The translations under genes and the position numbers were made by a program. Below the pieces are notes generated by a model. It was not told the DNA's origin. It was given only the letters and a program-made list of their open reading frames with translations, and made no database searches. 64,000 nucleotides of DNA, taken from assembly GCF_006538345.1 (NCBI RefSeq), contig NZ_BJKL01000007.1, positions 1 to 64,000 on the forward strand. Reading direction: 5' to 3'. How positions within the stretch are numbered: position 1 is the stretch's first letter; each line of letters opens with the position of its first letter. The DNA comes from Alteromonas sp. KUL49 (GTDB lineage: Bacteria; Pseudomonadota; Gammaproteobacteria; Enterobacterales; Alteromonadaceae). Shown one piece after another: positions 26,912 to 35,535 of this stretch.

Positions 26912-28172
26912 TCGCTCTCACCGTTGTCTACTTGAGCAAGTTCAACCTCACTGACCAAAGTTTGAAAAAGTGTTTTTATTCGAGTTTTACGCGCTTGTTC
27001 AGGCTCAGTATCAAAGGCCTCTTTATCCAGTCGTTCATTAAACACATCAGTAACGGAAAGCTCTGCCAACGTCTCCTTGTGTTGTTGTGATAGCCCACTA
27101 AGTGTTTTATTTCTTACTCTACGCAACTGTAAAATCTCTACAGGTTTCCCCTCTGTGATTGCCAATACCCTCTGTTGTAAATCACTTAGATAGTCTTGCG
27201 TATCAATCTCAACGCAAAGCCAAAGTGACTTTTCAAGACTGTCGATAACAGAGGAGTGTTTAGCTAACGCCAGATCTATCTCTTTACTCAGTGAATCCAT
27301 GTTTCCGCGTACGACTGCCATGGGTTGAAATAAGGGCACATTGACTGGCAAAATACTGGTTACATCATCTTTGTTTAGGGCAACTACTACCACTTGCTTT
27401 TGACTTTTGAGTTCGTCAAAACTCAACGGAATAGGAGACCCGGAGTAACGGATATGGGGTTGTTTAGCGACAACTTGAGGGCGATGAATATGGCCCAACG
27501 CAATATAGTCCGCGGGAGGAAACCCATCCGCAGCAAAACCTTCTAAATTACCTATATAAATATCACGGACACTGTCAGAGGTTTTTACTCCCAGGGCAGT
27601 AAGGTGCCCTGTAGCAATGATGGGTACGGGATTGTTCATGGTACTTTGTAGCGCTTTCGCTTCTGAATACAATGTAGCGTAATGCTGTTTTATGGCGTCT
27701 CCCAACGCTACACGTTTATCCGTGCCCCCTTCACCGGCCTGACTCTTTAACACATCCCTTGGGCGAATGAATGGAATAGCACAGAGAATGGCGCCTGGAT
27801 TGCCTGTTTTATCATTAAGAACAAATACTTGTTCTTGTTGGTTTACAGCGGTACTTGCCACAACGTGGCAGTGCAGAAACTTGAGTAAGTCGCGACTTTC
27901 ATTAAGTACAGAAACGGCGTCGTGATTCCCTCCTAGTACCACTAAACTGCATTGATAAGATTGAAGCTCACACACAAATTGATGATATAGAGTACGTGCA
28001 TAACTCGGCGGTGTTCCCGTATCAAAGATATCGCCAGCTACCACAATAGCATCAATATGTTCCTGCGCTACTAGTCGGAGTAACCAAGTAAAAACTGCTG
28101 ATGCTCGTCTGCACGGGTTTTAGTAAAAAAGCTCTGACCAAGATGCCAATCAGATGTATGCAATATCTTCAT
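26908..28172 (-). pseudogene. sbcD: exonuclease subunit SbcD, frameshifted near the 5' end
   Basis: The open frame 26908-28044 encodes all but the first part of SbcD: AGDIFDTGTPPSYARTLY, GGNHDA, TGHLTALG and LGHIHRPQ, the Mre11-type metal-binding motifs. The natural N-terminus (MKILHTSDWHLGQSFF) starts at an ATG at 28172 but hits a TAG after about 33 codons. Adding one base in the A5 run at 28090-28094 (T5 on the coding strand) restores one frame of about 421 aa, close to E. coli SbcD (400 aa). The first metal-ligand motif SDWHLGQ would be lost if translation started internally. Either a real null mutation or a homopolymer base-calling error. Confidence 0.85.
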
Positions 28173-28266
28173 TTTTATGGGTGTTTTCAGTTTGCGGGGA
28201 ATTATCGACGATTAGTGTACCTCATTTTCCATTTTACCCGACACACATCTGCGTTATTATGCGTCG

Positions 28267-28863
28267 ATGCACTATCCCGTTCCCGCCTCTCAAGCTCGAA
28301 GCTTACTTGAAGTGAAAAAAAGTAAGTTTATCGCGTATGCTGCCTTTGCCGACAGCCGTTCTATGGCAATGAGTTTTTTAGCCGAATTACGAGGAAAATA
28401 CCCAGATGCAAGGCATCATTGTTGGGCTTATCAACTAGGTAATCCAGACATGCCTGACAGTGCCGCTATGGGAGACGATGGCGAGCCGTCGGGTACCGCT
28501 GGCAAACCCATTTTAAACGTGCTTCAACACAAAGGCGTAGGTAACATCATGATTGTCGTGGTGCGCTATTTCGGTGGCATTAAACTAGGCGCTGGTGGCC
28601 TTGTCCGCGCCTATTCAGGCGCAGCGCAACAAGTCATGACAAAGTTAGAAGTTAAACAGCAAGCACCTCAGTGTAGTGCTCTTTTAAGAGCTGACTTCAA
28701 ACATGAGCAATTCTTGCGACACCTTGTCAGTGAGTGTGAGGGAAGCGTAGATAGTTGTGACTACGCACTTGACGTTGCGATGAAAGTAACAGTACCACAA
28801 GATAATCTCTCCAAACTATCTGAATCCATTGCAGGTCTTCCAATATCGATACTGGCAGACTAA
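28267..28863 (+). CDS. yigZ: YigZ/IMPACT-family protein
   Basis: 198 aa. The IMPACT N-terminal domain is unmistakable: KKSKFIAYAAF, PDARHHCWAYQLG, DDGEPSGTAGKPIL and VVVRYFGGIKLGAGGLVRAY. A small C-terminal ferredoxin-like domain follows. The family is widespread and of uncertain biochemical role; in eukaryotes IMPACT modulates translation control. Divergent from sbcD. Confidence 0.93.
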   Translation: MHYPVPASQARSLLEVKKSKFIAYAAFADSRSMAMSFLAELRGKYPDARHHCWAYQLGNPDMPDSAAMGDDGEPSGTAGKPILNVLQHKGVGNIMIVVVRYFGGIKLGAGGLVRAYSGAAQQVMTKLEVKQQAPQCSALLRADFKHEQFLRHLVSECEGSVDSCDYALDVAMKVTVPQDNLSKLSESIAGLPISILAD

Positions 28864-28952
28864 GCACAATAGTTTTTAAAGTAGTTATGCCCTTGCCTAC
28901 CATTAACTTTGCATGCAAAATAGCCTCTCATCACATGTTGAGGTAATACTCC

Positions 28953-29399
28953 GTGTCAGACGCATTAAAACTCGAAAATCAACTTTGCCATCGATTTTAC
29001 TTAATATCGAATGCCTTTAGCCGCGCGTATCGTCCACTTCTTAATATGCTGGATATCACATACCCACAATATATTGCCATGATGGCACTGTGGGAATCCG
29101 ACAATATCACTATTAACGCGCTGGTAAGTAAAACGGGGATTGATGGCGGCGCGATGAGCCTCATGCTCAAAAAGCTCGAAGATAAAGGCTATTTGAGCGT
29201 CAAAAAAGACACCAAAGACAAACGTGTAAAATACATCGTATTGACCACATCGGGCAAAGCACTGAAAAGTGAAGCCGAGAATGTGCCTAAGCAAATGCTA
29301 TGTAAATTCAATGATATGACGTTAGAAGAAGGGCGTGAACTGAGACAACTTCTCGATAAGTTGTATCGAAGTTTTGACGACGATGAACCTTCATCTTAG
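28953..29399 (+). CDS. MarR-family regulator, OhrR-like
   Basis: 148 aa from a GTG start. The N-terminus ENQLCHRFYLIS carries a single Cys at about residue 12 in the same position as the redox-sensing Cys of OhrR, followed by YRPLL and ITYPQYIAMMALWE, also OhrR-like. The winged helix-turn-helix is at about residues 50-100. OhrR proteins repress organic-peroxide resistance genes until the Cys is oxidised. No ohr gene lies in the window; the nearest downstream gene is a TrhA/hemolysin III homologue. Confidence 0.85.
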   Translation: MSDALKLENQLCHRFYLISNAFSRAYRPLLNMLDITYPQYIAMMALWESDNITINALVSKTGIDGGAMSLMLKKLEDKGYLSVKKDTKDKRVKYIVLTTSGKALKSEAENVPKQMLCKFNDMTLEEGRELRQLLDKLYRSFDDDEPSS

Positions 29400-29467
29400 T
29401 TTCATACACTTGCCATCTCGGCTTTGTTAACCTTAGCTGTTAGATAGGTCAAAAAAAGAGAAGTAGC

Positions 29468-30103
29468 ATGTCGAGTTTTCCTGCTAAAGCATACTCCGTT
29501 GCAGAAGAGTGGTTAAATGCAACAAGCCATGGTATTGGCTTTATCGCTTCAATCGTTGGCTTGATATTCATGCTGTACCGTGCAGATGACAAACTTAGTA
29601 TCACTGTTGCTGCGATTTATAGCGCTTCATTGATTATCATGTTTTTGAGCTCAACCTTATATCACAGCATCACAGATACCAAGCTCAAGTCATGGCTAAA
29701 GCTATGCGATCACAGTGCAATTTACCTTTTAATTGCCGGTACTTATACCCCTATACTACTGGTGTCTATCGGCGGGGTTTTAGGTATCACTATGACTGCA
29801 GTCATATGGATCCTTGCGCTTGTGGGAGTGAGTTTTAAACTCATTGCACAACACAGGTTCCCCAAGCTTTCAGTTACAACCTATCTACTGATGGGCTGGA
29901 TTGCCATTGGTTTAATTTATCCTTTGTACATAGCGTTACCGGGCACTGGATTGTGGCTTCTAGTCGCTGGTGGGCTATGCTTTTCTGTAGGGGTCTGTTT
30001 TTACGTAGCGAAAAAGGTAAAATACACCCATGCTGTTTGGCATCTTTTTGTGCTAGGCGGCTGTAGCTGCCATTATTTTTCGATTTATTATTTTGTTGTA
30101 TGA
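29468..30103 (+). CDS. trhA: TrhA/hemolysin III family membrane protein
   Basis: 211 aa, seven hydrophobic segments, with PAQR/HlyIII hallmarks: EEWLNATSHGIGF, SSTLYHS, DHSAIYLLIAGTYTP and the C-terminal HLFVLGGCSCHYF. The bacterial family has been linked to membrane-energetics homeostasis; the hemolysin name is historical. Its stop overlaps the next start by 4 bases. Confidence 0.88.
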   Translation: MSSFPAKAYSVAEEWLNATSHGIGFIASIVGLIFMLYRADDKLSITVAAIYSASLIIMFLSSTLYHSITDTKLKSWLKLCDHSAIYLLIAGTYTPILLVSIGGVLGITMTAVIWILALVGVSFKLIAQHRFPKLSVTTYLLMGWIAIGLIYPLYIALPGTGLWLLVAGGLCFSVGVCFYVAKKVKYTHAVWHLFVLGGCSCHYFSIYYFVV

Positions 30104-30594
30104 CATCATCAACCGCTAATTCGACAACGCTATTGAACATTGCTTGGTTCACACTAGGCTCAGGGCGTATTTGTCTCGGCAAAAAACCCGATAATGACTA
30201 CTTAGTAAAATTGAAGCAATCAGGGGTTTCTCACCTTGCCACTGTGCAAACAGGAGAGGAGGAAGGTCGTAGCTACGAATCCAAAGCACTTGAAGCTGGG
30301 CTCACTTGGGTATGGTTACCTTTCGACCGTCAAAAAGCAGCTACGCAAAATGAAGAAGCCTATATCCAACAGTACCTAACCGAACTAAAAGCACTGCTAG
30401 CTGATGGTGCAAGTGTTTATTTGCACTGCGATGGCACACAACAGCGCTGTAGTCTGCTGTTATTTGCACTTTGCGTCAATAAGGGGATGTCTACATCTAG
30501 CGCTTACGCAGTACTGCACAGCTTTGGCAAAAATGCCGCTAACCAACTCCCTCGTAGTGCATTGGAGTGGGCTGCGGCAATCGGCAGAAAATAG
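30100..30594 (+). CDS. protein tyrosine/dual-specificity phosphatase-like protein
   Basis: 164 aa, cytoplasmic. The P-loop YLHCDGTQQRCS fits HCx5R with the nucleophile Cys and the Arg both present, and an upstream Asp (LPFDRQK) is placed like the general acid. It opens with the strand pattern typical of small cysteine phosphatases (RICLGKKPDNDYLVKLKQSG, SHLATVQTGEEE). It overlaps the TrhA gene by 4 bases (ATGA), so the two are probably co-translated. Substrate unknown. Confidence 0.78.
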   Translation: MTSSTANSTTLLNIAWFTLGSGRICLGKKPDNDYLVKLKQSGVSHLATVQTGEEEGRSYESKALEAGLTWVWLPFDRQKAATQNEEAYIQQYLTELKALLADGASVYLHCDGTQQRCSLLLFALCVNKGMSTSSAYAVLHSFGKNAANQLPRSALEWAAAIGRK

Positions 30595-30598
30595 CGTA

Positions 30599-31528
30599 TT
30601 AAAAGACGTAGACTTGTGCTTGAGTCAATAATCCAGATTCGTCAATAGACTCTTGGACACACGCTTTAATGTCCATTTTTGAGAATACGTAGATCCTGTC
30701 TTTTTCTCTACCATCTGTGCCTTTCTCGACGCCCTTGAGCACGACATTAACATGCTCATCATTGGGCAAGGCGCGTAAACCGGCACCAAAGCGACATAAG
30801 GCATCCCCTAAACTCGACTCAAACGTGGCAAGAAAGCTCTCGTATGCCTCTTGGTGTAAAGAGGCTTGTTGCTCAACCCGAGCTTGTTGCTCTTGCGCCA
30901 TCGTTTCGAGTTGCTCACCTAATTCACCCTCTTGCTCAGTCAACGCCTGCACAGCTTCTCGTAACCGCTCAACTTCAACTCTAAGCGTTTCTTGTTCATC
31001 TTCGCTCGCTTGACGTGTGGCAAACTCCATATTGCGGATCTCTCGTTCAAGCTCTCGCTTTTGCCAACTGAGTTCACGCTGCTCTGAGCGAAGCTCTCTT
31101 AGCTGATCGGTGGTACTGGAAAAGACTTCAACAATTCTCCGACTCGCATCAACGGCTGCCGCTTCCCAGTCGCTATCTATAGAAAACTCAAAGCTATCAC
31201 CGTCAATAACAATGGGAGCCTTGGGCGCTTTCGGAGGTAAGGTCATAGACGTTACAATGTTTTCAATATCTTCAATCCACACTCTAGAATGTCCGCCTAC
31301 AGAGACATTCATAACGGCTCCTTGCCCAGCAAGATAACTGCTTTGTAGCTGGCCAATACTCCAACCTCTCTCGGTTTGATTTTGTCGAAAGGTGGTTTTT
31401 ACCACGTTAGACAATACCTCCAACTCATTTGATAGATCGCTGTAACGCTCCGCCGTGGAATCGGTAGCGGCAATAACCGCCACACTGGAGAAAAGACATA
31501 GCCCCACGATTGTTCTTACTGTTTTCAT
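30599..31528 (-). CDS. exported coiled-coil protein of the ECF sigma operon
   Basis: 309 aa with a signal peptide (about residues 1-20) and a long central coiled coil (about residues 135-230, rich in Glu, Arg and Gln). The flanks are globular (WIEDIENIVTSMTL; ALCRFGAGLRALP; a C-terminal strand RIYVFSKMDI). I do not recognise the family. It is the third gene of a sigma factor/anti-sigma operon and is a likely effector or sensing partner in the periplasm. Confidence 0.65.
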   Translation of the reverse strand: MKTVRTIVGLCLFSSVAVIAATDSTAERYSDLSNELEVLSNVVKTTFRQNQTERGWSIGQLQSSYLAGQGAVMNVSVGGHSRVWIEDIENIVTSMTLPPKAPKAPIVIDGDSFEFSIDSDWEAAAVDASRRIVEVFSSTTDQLRELRSEQRELSWQKRELEREIRNMEFATRQASEDEQETLRVEVERLREAVQALTEQEGELGEQLETMAQEQQARVEQQASLHQEAYESFLATFESSLGDALCRFGAGLRALPNDEHVNVVLKGVEKGTDGREKDRIYVFSKMDIKACVQESIDESGLLTQAQVYVF

Positions 31529-31544
31529 GATACTTTCCTGATGT

Positions 31545-32237
31545 TTACTCGTCTTCTTCAGACATTAAATAGTTTGCAGGCATGGTTGATGAATAGCCCT
31601 GCCCAATGGAATCAATTTCACGCTGTAGCGAACTCAACTGACGCGTCATAAATCGCTGGTCGTCCTGGCGTTGATCGTTAATAAACGCCACTAGTTCTGC
31701 AAAATCGGCCTGACGTTCTTGCCTACTCGACGTGAGTAAATAGTGGGTTAGCGCAGCCGCACTTTGCTCTTGCTGATCTCGCATGGCATCTGCGTAGTTT
31801 TGCAGTAGCTTTTGATTGTCGCTGTGAAACTGAGTCAATTTGTTGTCAACCATGGCATTGAGTGATGCTTGAGAGCTTGCCACTGAGAAAGTCACACCAT
31901 GCTCATCAATGCGAAGCTGAGTTCCGCTGAGTACTAAAAACATAGCTCCCACTGACATTGCCATTGCTGCGAATGAAAACCATGGCGCAGAGCGCCTCGT
32001 CTGGTAGGGAGATGAAGCGAATTGCCTGCCTTTATCCCAGTGCGGAAGCGGTACACTATCAAAATCTTGTGCAATATCTTGAACCTGCCTTGCATTGTTC
32101 ACTACACTGGCAAACGCCTTATCAGTCCCGTAAAAATGATCAAAATGTCGTTGTTCTTCATCGTTCAGACTTCCTTCCAACCATGCTGAAAAAATACTGT
32201 CTTGAAGGTGTTTAGAAGATTTATTAGGAGAGTTCAT
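31545..32237 (-). CDS. putative membrane anti-sigma factor
   Basis: 230 aa. The first 60 residues form a short helical region like an anti-sigma domain (FSAWLEGSLNDEEQRHFDHF), without the zinc HxxxCxxC motif. One membrane helix (APWFSFAAMAMSVGAMFLVLSG) lies at about residues 84-105, followed by a periplasmic coiled-coil-like part. It overlaps the sigma gene by 14 bases, the standard arrangement for a cognate anti-sigma. The assignment rests on position and topology. Confidence 0.72.
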   Translation of the reverse strand: MNSPNKSSKHLQDSIFSAWLEGSLNDEEQRHFDHFYGTDKAFASVVNNARQVQDIAQDFDSVPLPHWDKGRQFASSPYQTRRSAPWFSFAAMAMSVGAMFLVLSGTQLRIDEHGVTFSVASSQASLNAMVDNKLTQFHSDNQKLLQNYADAMRDQQEQSAAALTHYLLTSSRQERQADFAELVAFINDQRQDDQRFMTRQLSSLQREIDSIGQGYSSTMPANYLMSEEDE

Positions 32238-32778
32238 TGTCTAGCTCCAACTTTAATTTGCTCAGGCCACTATAGAGTCGAGATTTCACAGTATTCACTG
32301 AAACGTCCAATTGATTAGCGATATCTTCAAATGTGAAATGACCGAAAAACTTAAGTTCAATGACGGCTTTCTGATTTAACGGTAGCCCCTGCATTGCTTC
32401 GATAAGTGCCCTAGATTGTCGACTGCTGTGCAACGCCACATCATGACAGCTCGCTTCACTTTCCATTTCAGGAACACTATCTACGTCGACCCAATGTCGT
32501 TTTCGTCGGTAGTACTCCACGCACCGAAAGTGAGCGATACGGAACAACCAGCTTTTAAAGGCACCATCACCTTTGTACTGAGTTAAACTGCGATACACAG
32601 AGATAAAAATATCTTGCATCAAGTCCGCACCATCATCAGCATTACCTGTCATTCGCAAGGCATAATTAAAAATCGGCTTTTCATAGCGCGTCAGTAGTAA
32701 GTGCCACGCTTTGTCACTTCCTTTCACTGCTTGTTTTACCAATGTTTCATCGCGTTTGGTAAACACGGCAATTCCCAT
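32224..32778 (-). CDS. ECF-type RNA polymerase sigma factor
   Basis: 184 aa. Region 2 (YALRMTGNADDGADLMQDIF, with SWLFRIAHFRCVEYYRRKR) and region 4 (LPLNQKAVIELKFFGHFTFEDIANQL, then VSVNTVKSRLYSGLSKLK) are both clear. Followed by an overlapping anti-sigma and a coiled-coil exported protein on the same strand, an envelope-stress type operon. The target promoter was not identifiable. Confidence 0.88.
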   Translation of the reverse strand: MGIAVFTKRDETLVKQAVKGSDKAWHLLLTRYEKPIFNYALRMTGNADDGADLMQDIFISVYRSLTQYKGDGAFKSWLFRIAHFRCVEYYRRKRHWVDVDSVPEMESEASCHDVALHSSRQSRALIEAMQGLPLNQKAVIELKFFGHFTFEDIANQLDVSVNTVKSRLYSGLSKLKLELDNELS

Positions 32779-32914
32779 AATGTTGATTATTAATTTGTTG
32801 TTGTAGTGATAAAGTCGACGGACGTAGAGAAATAGTTTGAAAAAAACTGAAAAGAATTTCGAAGAAAGATATTCGACAATAGCTACTCCATCCGTGGAGA
32901 GTCATCGATGCCGT

Positions 32915-33823
32915 TTACTTTAATGTAGGTATAGGTAACAAAGGCGCAATAATTTCGCCCACACGACGGAACAACTGCATTCTGGTAGTGCCTGAGCGCC
33001 AGACCAAACCAATCTCTCTAAATGCTTGGGCTTCAGCAGGGAAAGATTTGAGATGCGTATTAGTTAGGATAGATTGGTTCAGTGCCAATTCTGGCATGAA
33101 GGTATAACCCATTTTGCTATTAGCGAGCTGCACTAAAGTGTACAAGCTACTTGCAGCCACACTGCTAATTTGGTCACTGTGCTGAAGATTACAGGCACTT
33201 ACGGCATGTCCCGTCATACAGTGTTCTTGCTGCAACAAAAAAATACTTTTCTTAGGTAATGTGGACACGTCCATCGGATCAGGTAGCGTTTGTGCCATAT
33301 CCTCATGAGCCACTAAGTGAAACGGATCATGACCCAACACCATCTGCTTACAACCGGGCGTTTCCATAGGAAGCGCTAACAGTAACAAATCCAATTGACC
33401 ATCGATGAGCTGTTGAAGAAGCTTTTCGGTAGTGTCCTCTTGCATCTCTACATTGATGTCAGGAAGAAATGTTGAAAACGCACCAATCATACCCTCAAAC
33501 ATAAAAGGGGCGATGGTAGGAATAACACCAAATTTAAGCGAACCACGCTGCCAATTGCCAGCATTCTGTGCATACTCAACTAGTTCGCCAGCGTCTTGTA
33601 ACAAAGCTTTACTGCGCTCAACAATATCTAGCCCTAGCGACGTAAATACAAAAGTTTTGTGTTCACGTTCAAGTAGTTGGCTACCAAAATGATCTTCAAG
33701 ATTCTGAATGGCCGTACTGAGGGTCGATTGGCTCACATTACATCGCTGTGCGGCTCGATGAAAATGCTGTTCTTGGTGCAGAGTTACTAAATAGTGCAGG
33801 TGTTTTAGGTTAGGCCACTTCAT
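32915..33823 (-). CDS. oxyR: hydrogen-peroxide-sensing LysR-type regulator OxyR
   Basis: 302 aa (E. coli OxyR 305). N-terminal helix-turn-helix (FHRAAQRCNVSQSTLSTAIQ). In the sensor domain EHCMTGHAVSAC has two Cys with eight residues between, as the C199/C208 pair in E. coli OxyR, which forms the regulatory disulfide. The rest follows OxyR (YTLVQLANSKMGYTFMPE). Ribosome-binding site AAGGAC precedes the ATG. A perfect 21-bp palindrome lies at 33839-33859, 16 bases upstream of the start. Confidence 0.92.
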   Translation of the reverse strand: MKWPNLKHLHYLVTLHQEQHFHRAAQRCNVSQSTLSTAIQNLEDHFGSQLLEREHKTFVFTSLGLDIVERSKALLQDAGELVEYAQNAGNWQRGSLKFGVIPTIAPFMFEGMIGAFSTFLPDINVEMQEDTTEKLLQQLIDGQLDLLLLALPMETPGCKQMVLGHDPFHLVAHEDMAQTLPDPMDVSTLPKKSIFLLQQEHCMTGHAVSACNLQHSDQISSVAASSLYTLVQLANSKMGYTFMPELALNQSILTNTHLKSFPAEAQAFREIGLVWRSGTTRMQLFRRVGEIIAPLLPIPTLK

Positions 33824-33838
33824 TGTAGTCCTTAAGTA

Positions 33839-33859
33839 ATTAAAACTGTCAGTTTTAAT
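33839..33859. promoter_or_regulatory. 21-bp perfect palindrome upstream of oxyR
   Basis: Ten-base arms (ATTAAAACTG and its exact complement) flank one central base, ending 16 bases before the oxyR start codon. It does not resemble the ATAG/CTAT spaced repeats of E. coli OxyR sites. It could be an operator for autoregulation or for another regulator, or a transcript hairpin. Confidence 0.6.
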
Positions 33860-33919
33860 CTAACATAAAGATTAAAAAGCGCCTACTTAGATATGGGAAG
33901 AACCTAAATAATGGGCATA

Positions 33920-33947
33920 AAAAAAGAGAGGAAGCCCTCTCTTTTTT
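33920..33947. terminator. bidirectional intrinsic terminator between PiT and oxyR
   Basis: A 6-bp GC-containing stem (GAGAGG / CCTCTC) with loop AAGC is extended by an A6/T6 stem, giving a T-run on either strand. It lies just after the PiT gene stop (33964, minus strand) and upstream of the oxyR promoter region. Confidence 0.85.
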
Positions 33948-33963
33948 CAAAATTAGGATAACG

Positions 33964-35235
33964 TTAGGCTACGCCAAATGCCGCCTTGAGTACGTAAAAG
34001 AAAATAATCGATAGTATCGCGCCCGCGGGCAGCGTTACAATCCAAGACACTACAATATTGCGCACAATACCAAGATTAAGTGCTGATACACCTCGCGCCA
34101 AGCCAACACCCAAAACGGCACCAACGAGAGTTTGTGTGGTTGAAATAGGCAAACCAGTACCTGACGCAATCACTACCGTACAGGCTGCGGCTAATTCTGC
34201 TGCAAAGCCTCGGCTCGGTGTTAAATGAGTAATACCTTGGCCAATGGTTTTGATCACTCGATGACCAAACAGGGCCAATCCAGCAACGATACCCAATCCA
34301 CCTAGTGGCAGAATCCAAGGCGCTAACGTTGAACTCGTGGTAATTTCGCCACCACTTGAAACCACACTTACAACAGCGGCCAAAGGACCAATGGCATTCG
34401 CCACGTCGTTTGAACCGTGGGCAAAAGCCATACAACATGCGGTAACAACCATAAGCAGTGCAAACACTTTCTCAATATTGGCAGTTTGTACTTCGGTAGA
34501 ATGGTCTTCGCTAAACTTCATCTTACCAATAAGCCATTTGCCGATGATTGCCAGACCAATCGCAATAGCAATCGCTAGCGCGTAACCAGTTAGTGTATCG
34601 AGTTCTAAACCTACGTGCTTTAGCCCTTTCTTGATGGTTACCAATGACATAACAAAACCAGCAAGGGCCATATAAACAGGGACGTATCGCTTCGCGTTGT
34701 TAAACGGTGTTTCTGTATGAAAGATGAGTCGCTGAGCACTCATAAAAATTAGGTACGCGATGATACCAGAGATAGCTGGCGTAACTATCCAACTGCCAAC
34801 AATGCCACCGACTTTACCCCATTCTACAGCGTCCATACTTACGCCAGTCGCTGTAAAGCCAATGATCGCGCCAATAATAGAATGCGTAGTAGATACAGGC
34901 CAACCGAGCCATGAGGCTACAGCCAACCAAATGCCTGCAGCGAGTAAGGATGCAATCATCCCCAATACAAGGTACTCGGGTACCGCGGCAAAGTAATCGG
35001 CATCGATAATACCTTTGCGGATTGTGGAGGTAACTTCTCCACCAGCGAGGTAAGCTCCCGCAAACTCGAAAATCATTGCAATTAGAATTGCTTGTTTAAT
35101 GGTTAAGGCTTTTGATCCAACTGATGTTCCCATAGCGTTAGCAACATCATTTGCTCCGATACCCCACGCCATAACAAATCCTACGGCGGCGGCAAGAACA
35201 ATCAGGATTAGGCCATAACTTTCAAAAAATTCCAC
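33964..35235 (-). CDS. low-affinity inorganic phosphate transporter (PiT family)
   Basis: 423 aa polytopic membrane protein with the two inverted PiT signature repeats: GANDVANAMGTSVGS near residue 27 and FAHGSNDVANAIGPLAA near residue 270, each followed by a second conserved WPVSTTHS or LPISTTQT motif. Proton- or sodium-coupled phosphate uptake. It lies 301 bases downstream of phoU on the same strand but that gap suggests its own promoter. Confidence 0.9.
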   Translation of the reverse strand: MEFFESYGLILIVLAAAVGFVMAWGIGANDVANAMGTSVGSKALTIKQAILIAMIFEFAGAYLAGGEVTSTIRKGIIDADYFAAVPEYLVLGMIASLLAAGIWLAVASWLGWPVSTTHSIIGAIIGFTATGVSMDAVEWGKVGGIVGSWIVTPAISGIIAYLIFMSAQRLIFHTETPFNNAKRYVPVYMALAGFVMSLVTIKKGLKHVGLELDTLTGYALAIAIAIGLAIIGKWLIGKMKFSEDHSTEVQTANIEKVFALLMVVTACCMAFAHGSNDVANAIGPLAAVVSVVSSGGEITTSSTLAPWILPLGGLGIVAGLALFGHRVIKTIGQGITHLTPSRGFAAELAAACTVVIASGTGLPISTTQTLVGAVLGVGLARGVSALNLGIVRNIVVSWIVTLPAGAILSIIFFYVLKAAFGVA

Positions 35236-35535
35236 AGAGAATCGCTCCTGACATATACGCGATTAAATTTTGGGCACAACAAGGCTAAGTACATAAATAC
35301 TTAACACGAATAAAATAAACTGAGGCTTTACTGTTTAACCACAATTTGCAATTAAACGTAGCTCACTTTTTGCACGGTCCGTTTCTGGCTGCGGCGCATA
35401 ATAACGTAATCGTTTGCAGAGCCATAGAGAAAATCTACGAAAAGTGCCAAATCCAACATTTATTCCTAAGAAGCGTCGAGAAAAACAGCAAATATTTCAG
35501 TTTTGTGACAATGATAGGATGGAGATCATTCCTTG
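35236..35535. other. 300-bp intergenic region between phoU and PiT
   Basis: Presumed promoter region of the PiT gene. A 65-codon plus-strand frame spans it but runs antisense to the flanking genes, has no ribosome-binding site of note and no recognisable motif, so it is not called. No full Pho box was seen here; a lone TGTCAG-like half is not enough. Confidence 0.4.

Noticed and set aside
29468-30103. Literal hemolysin function for the HlyIII homologue
   Set aside because: The family name is historical; sequence shows only the seven-helix PAQR-type membrane fold.
35248-35262. TGTCAG-like half site near PiT considered as a Pho box
   Set aside because: Only one 7-base half is present; no second repeat at 11 bp.
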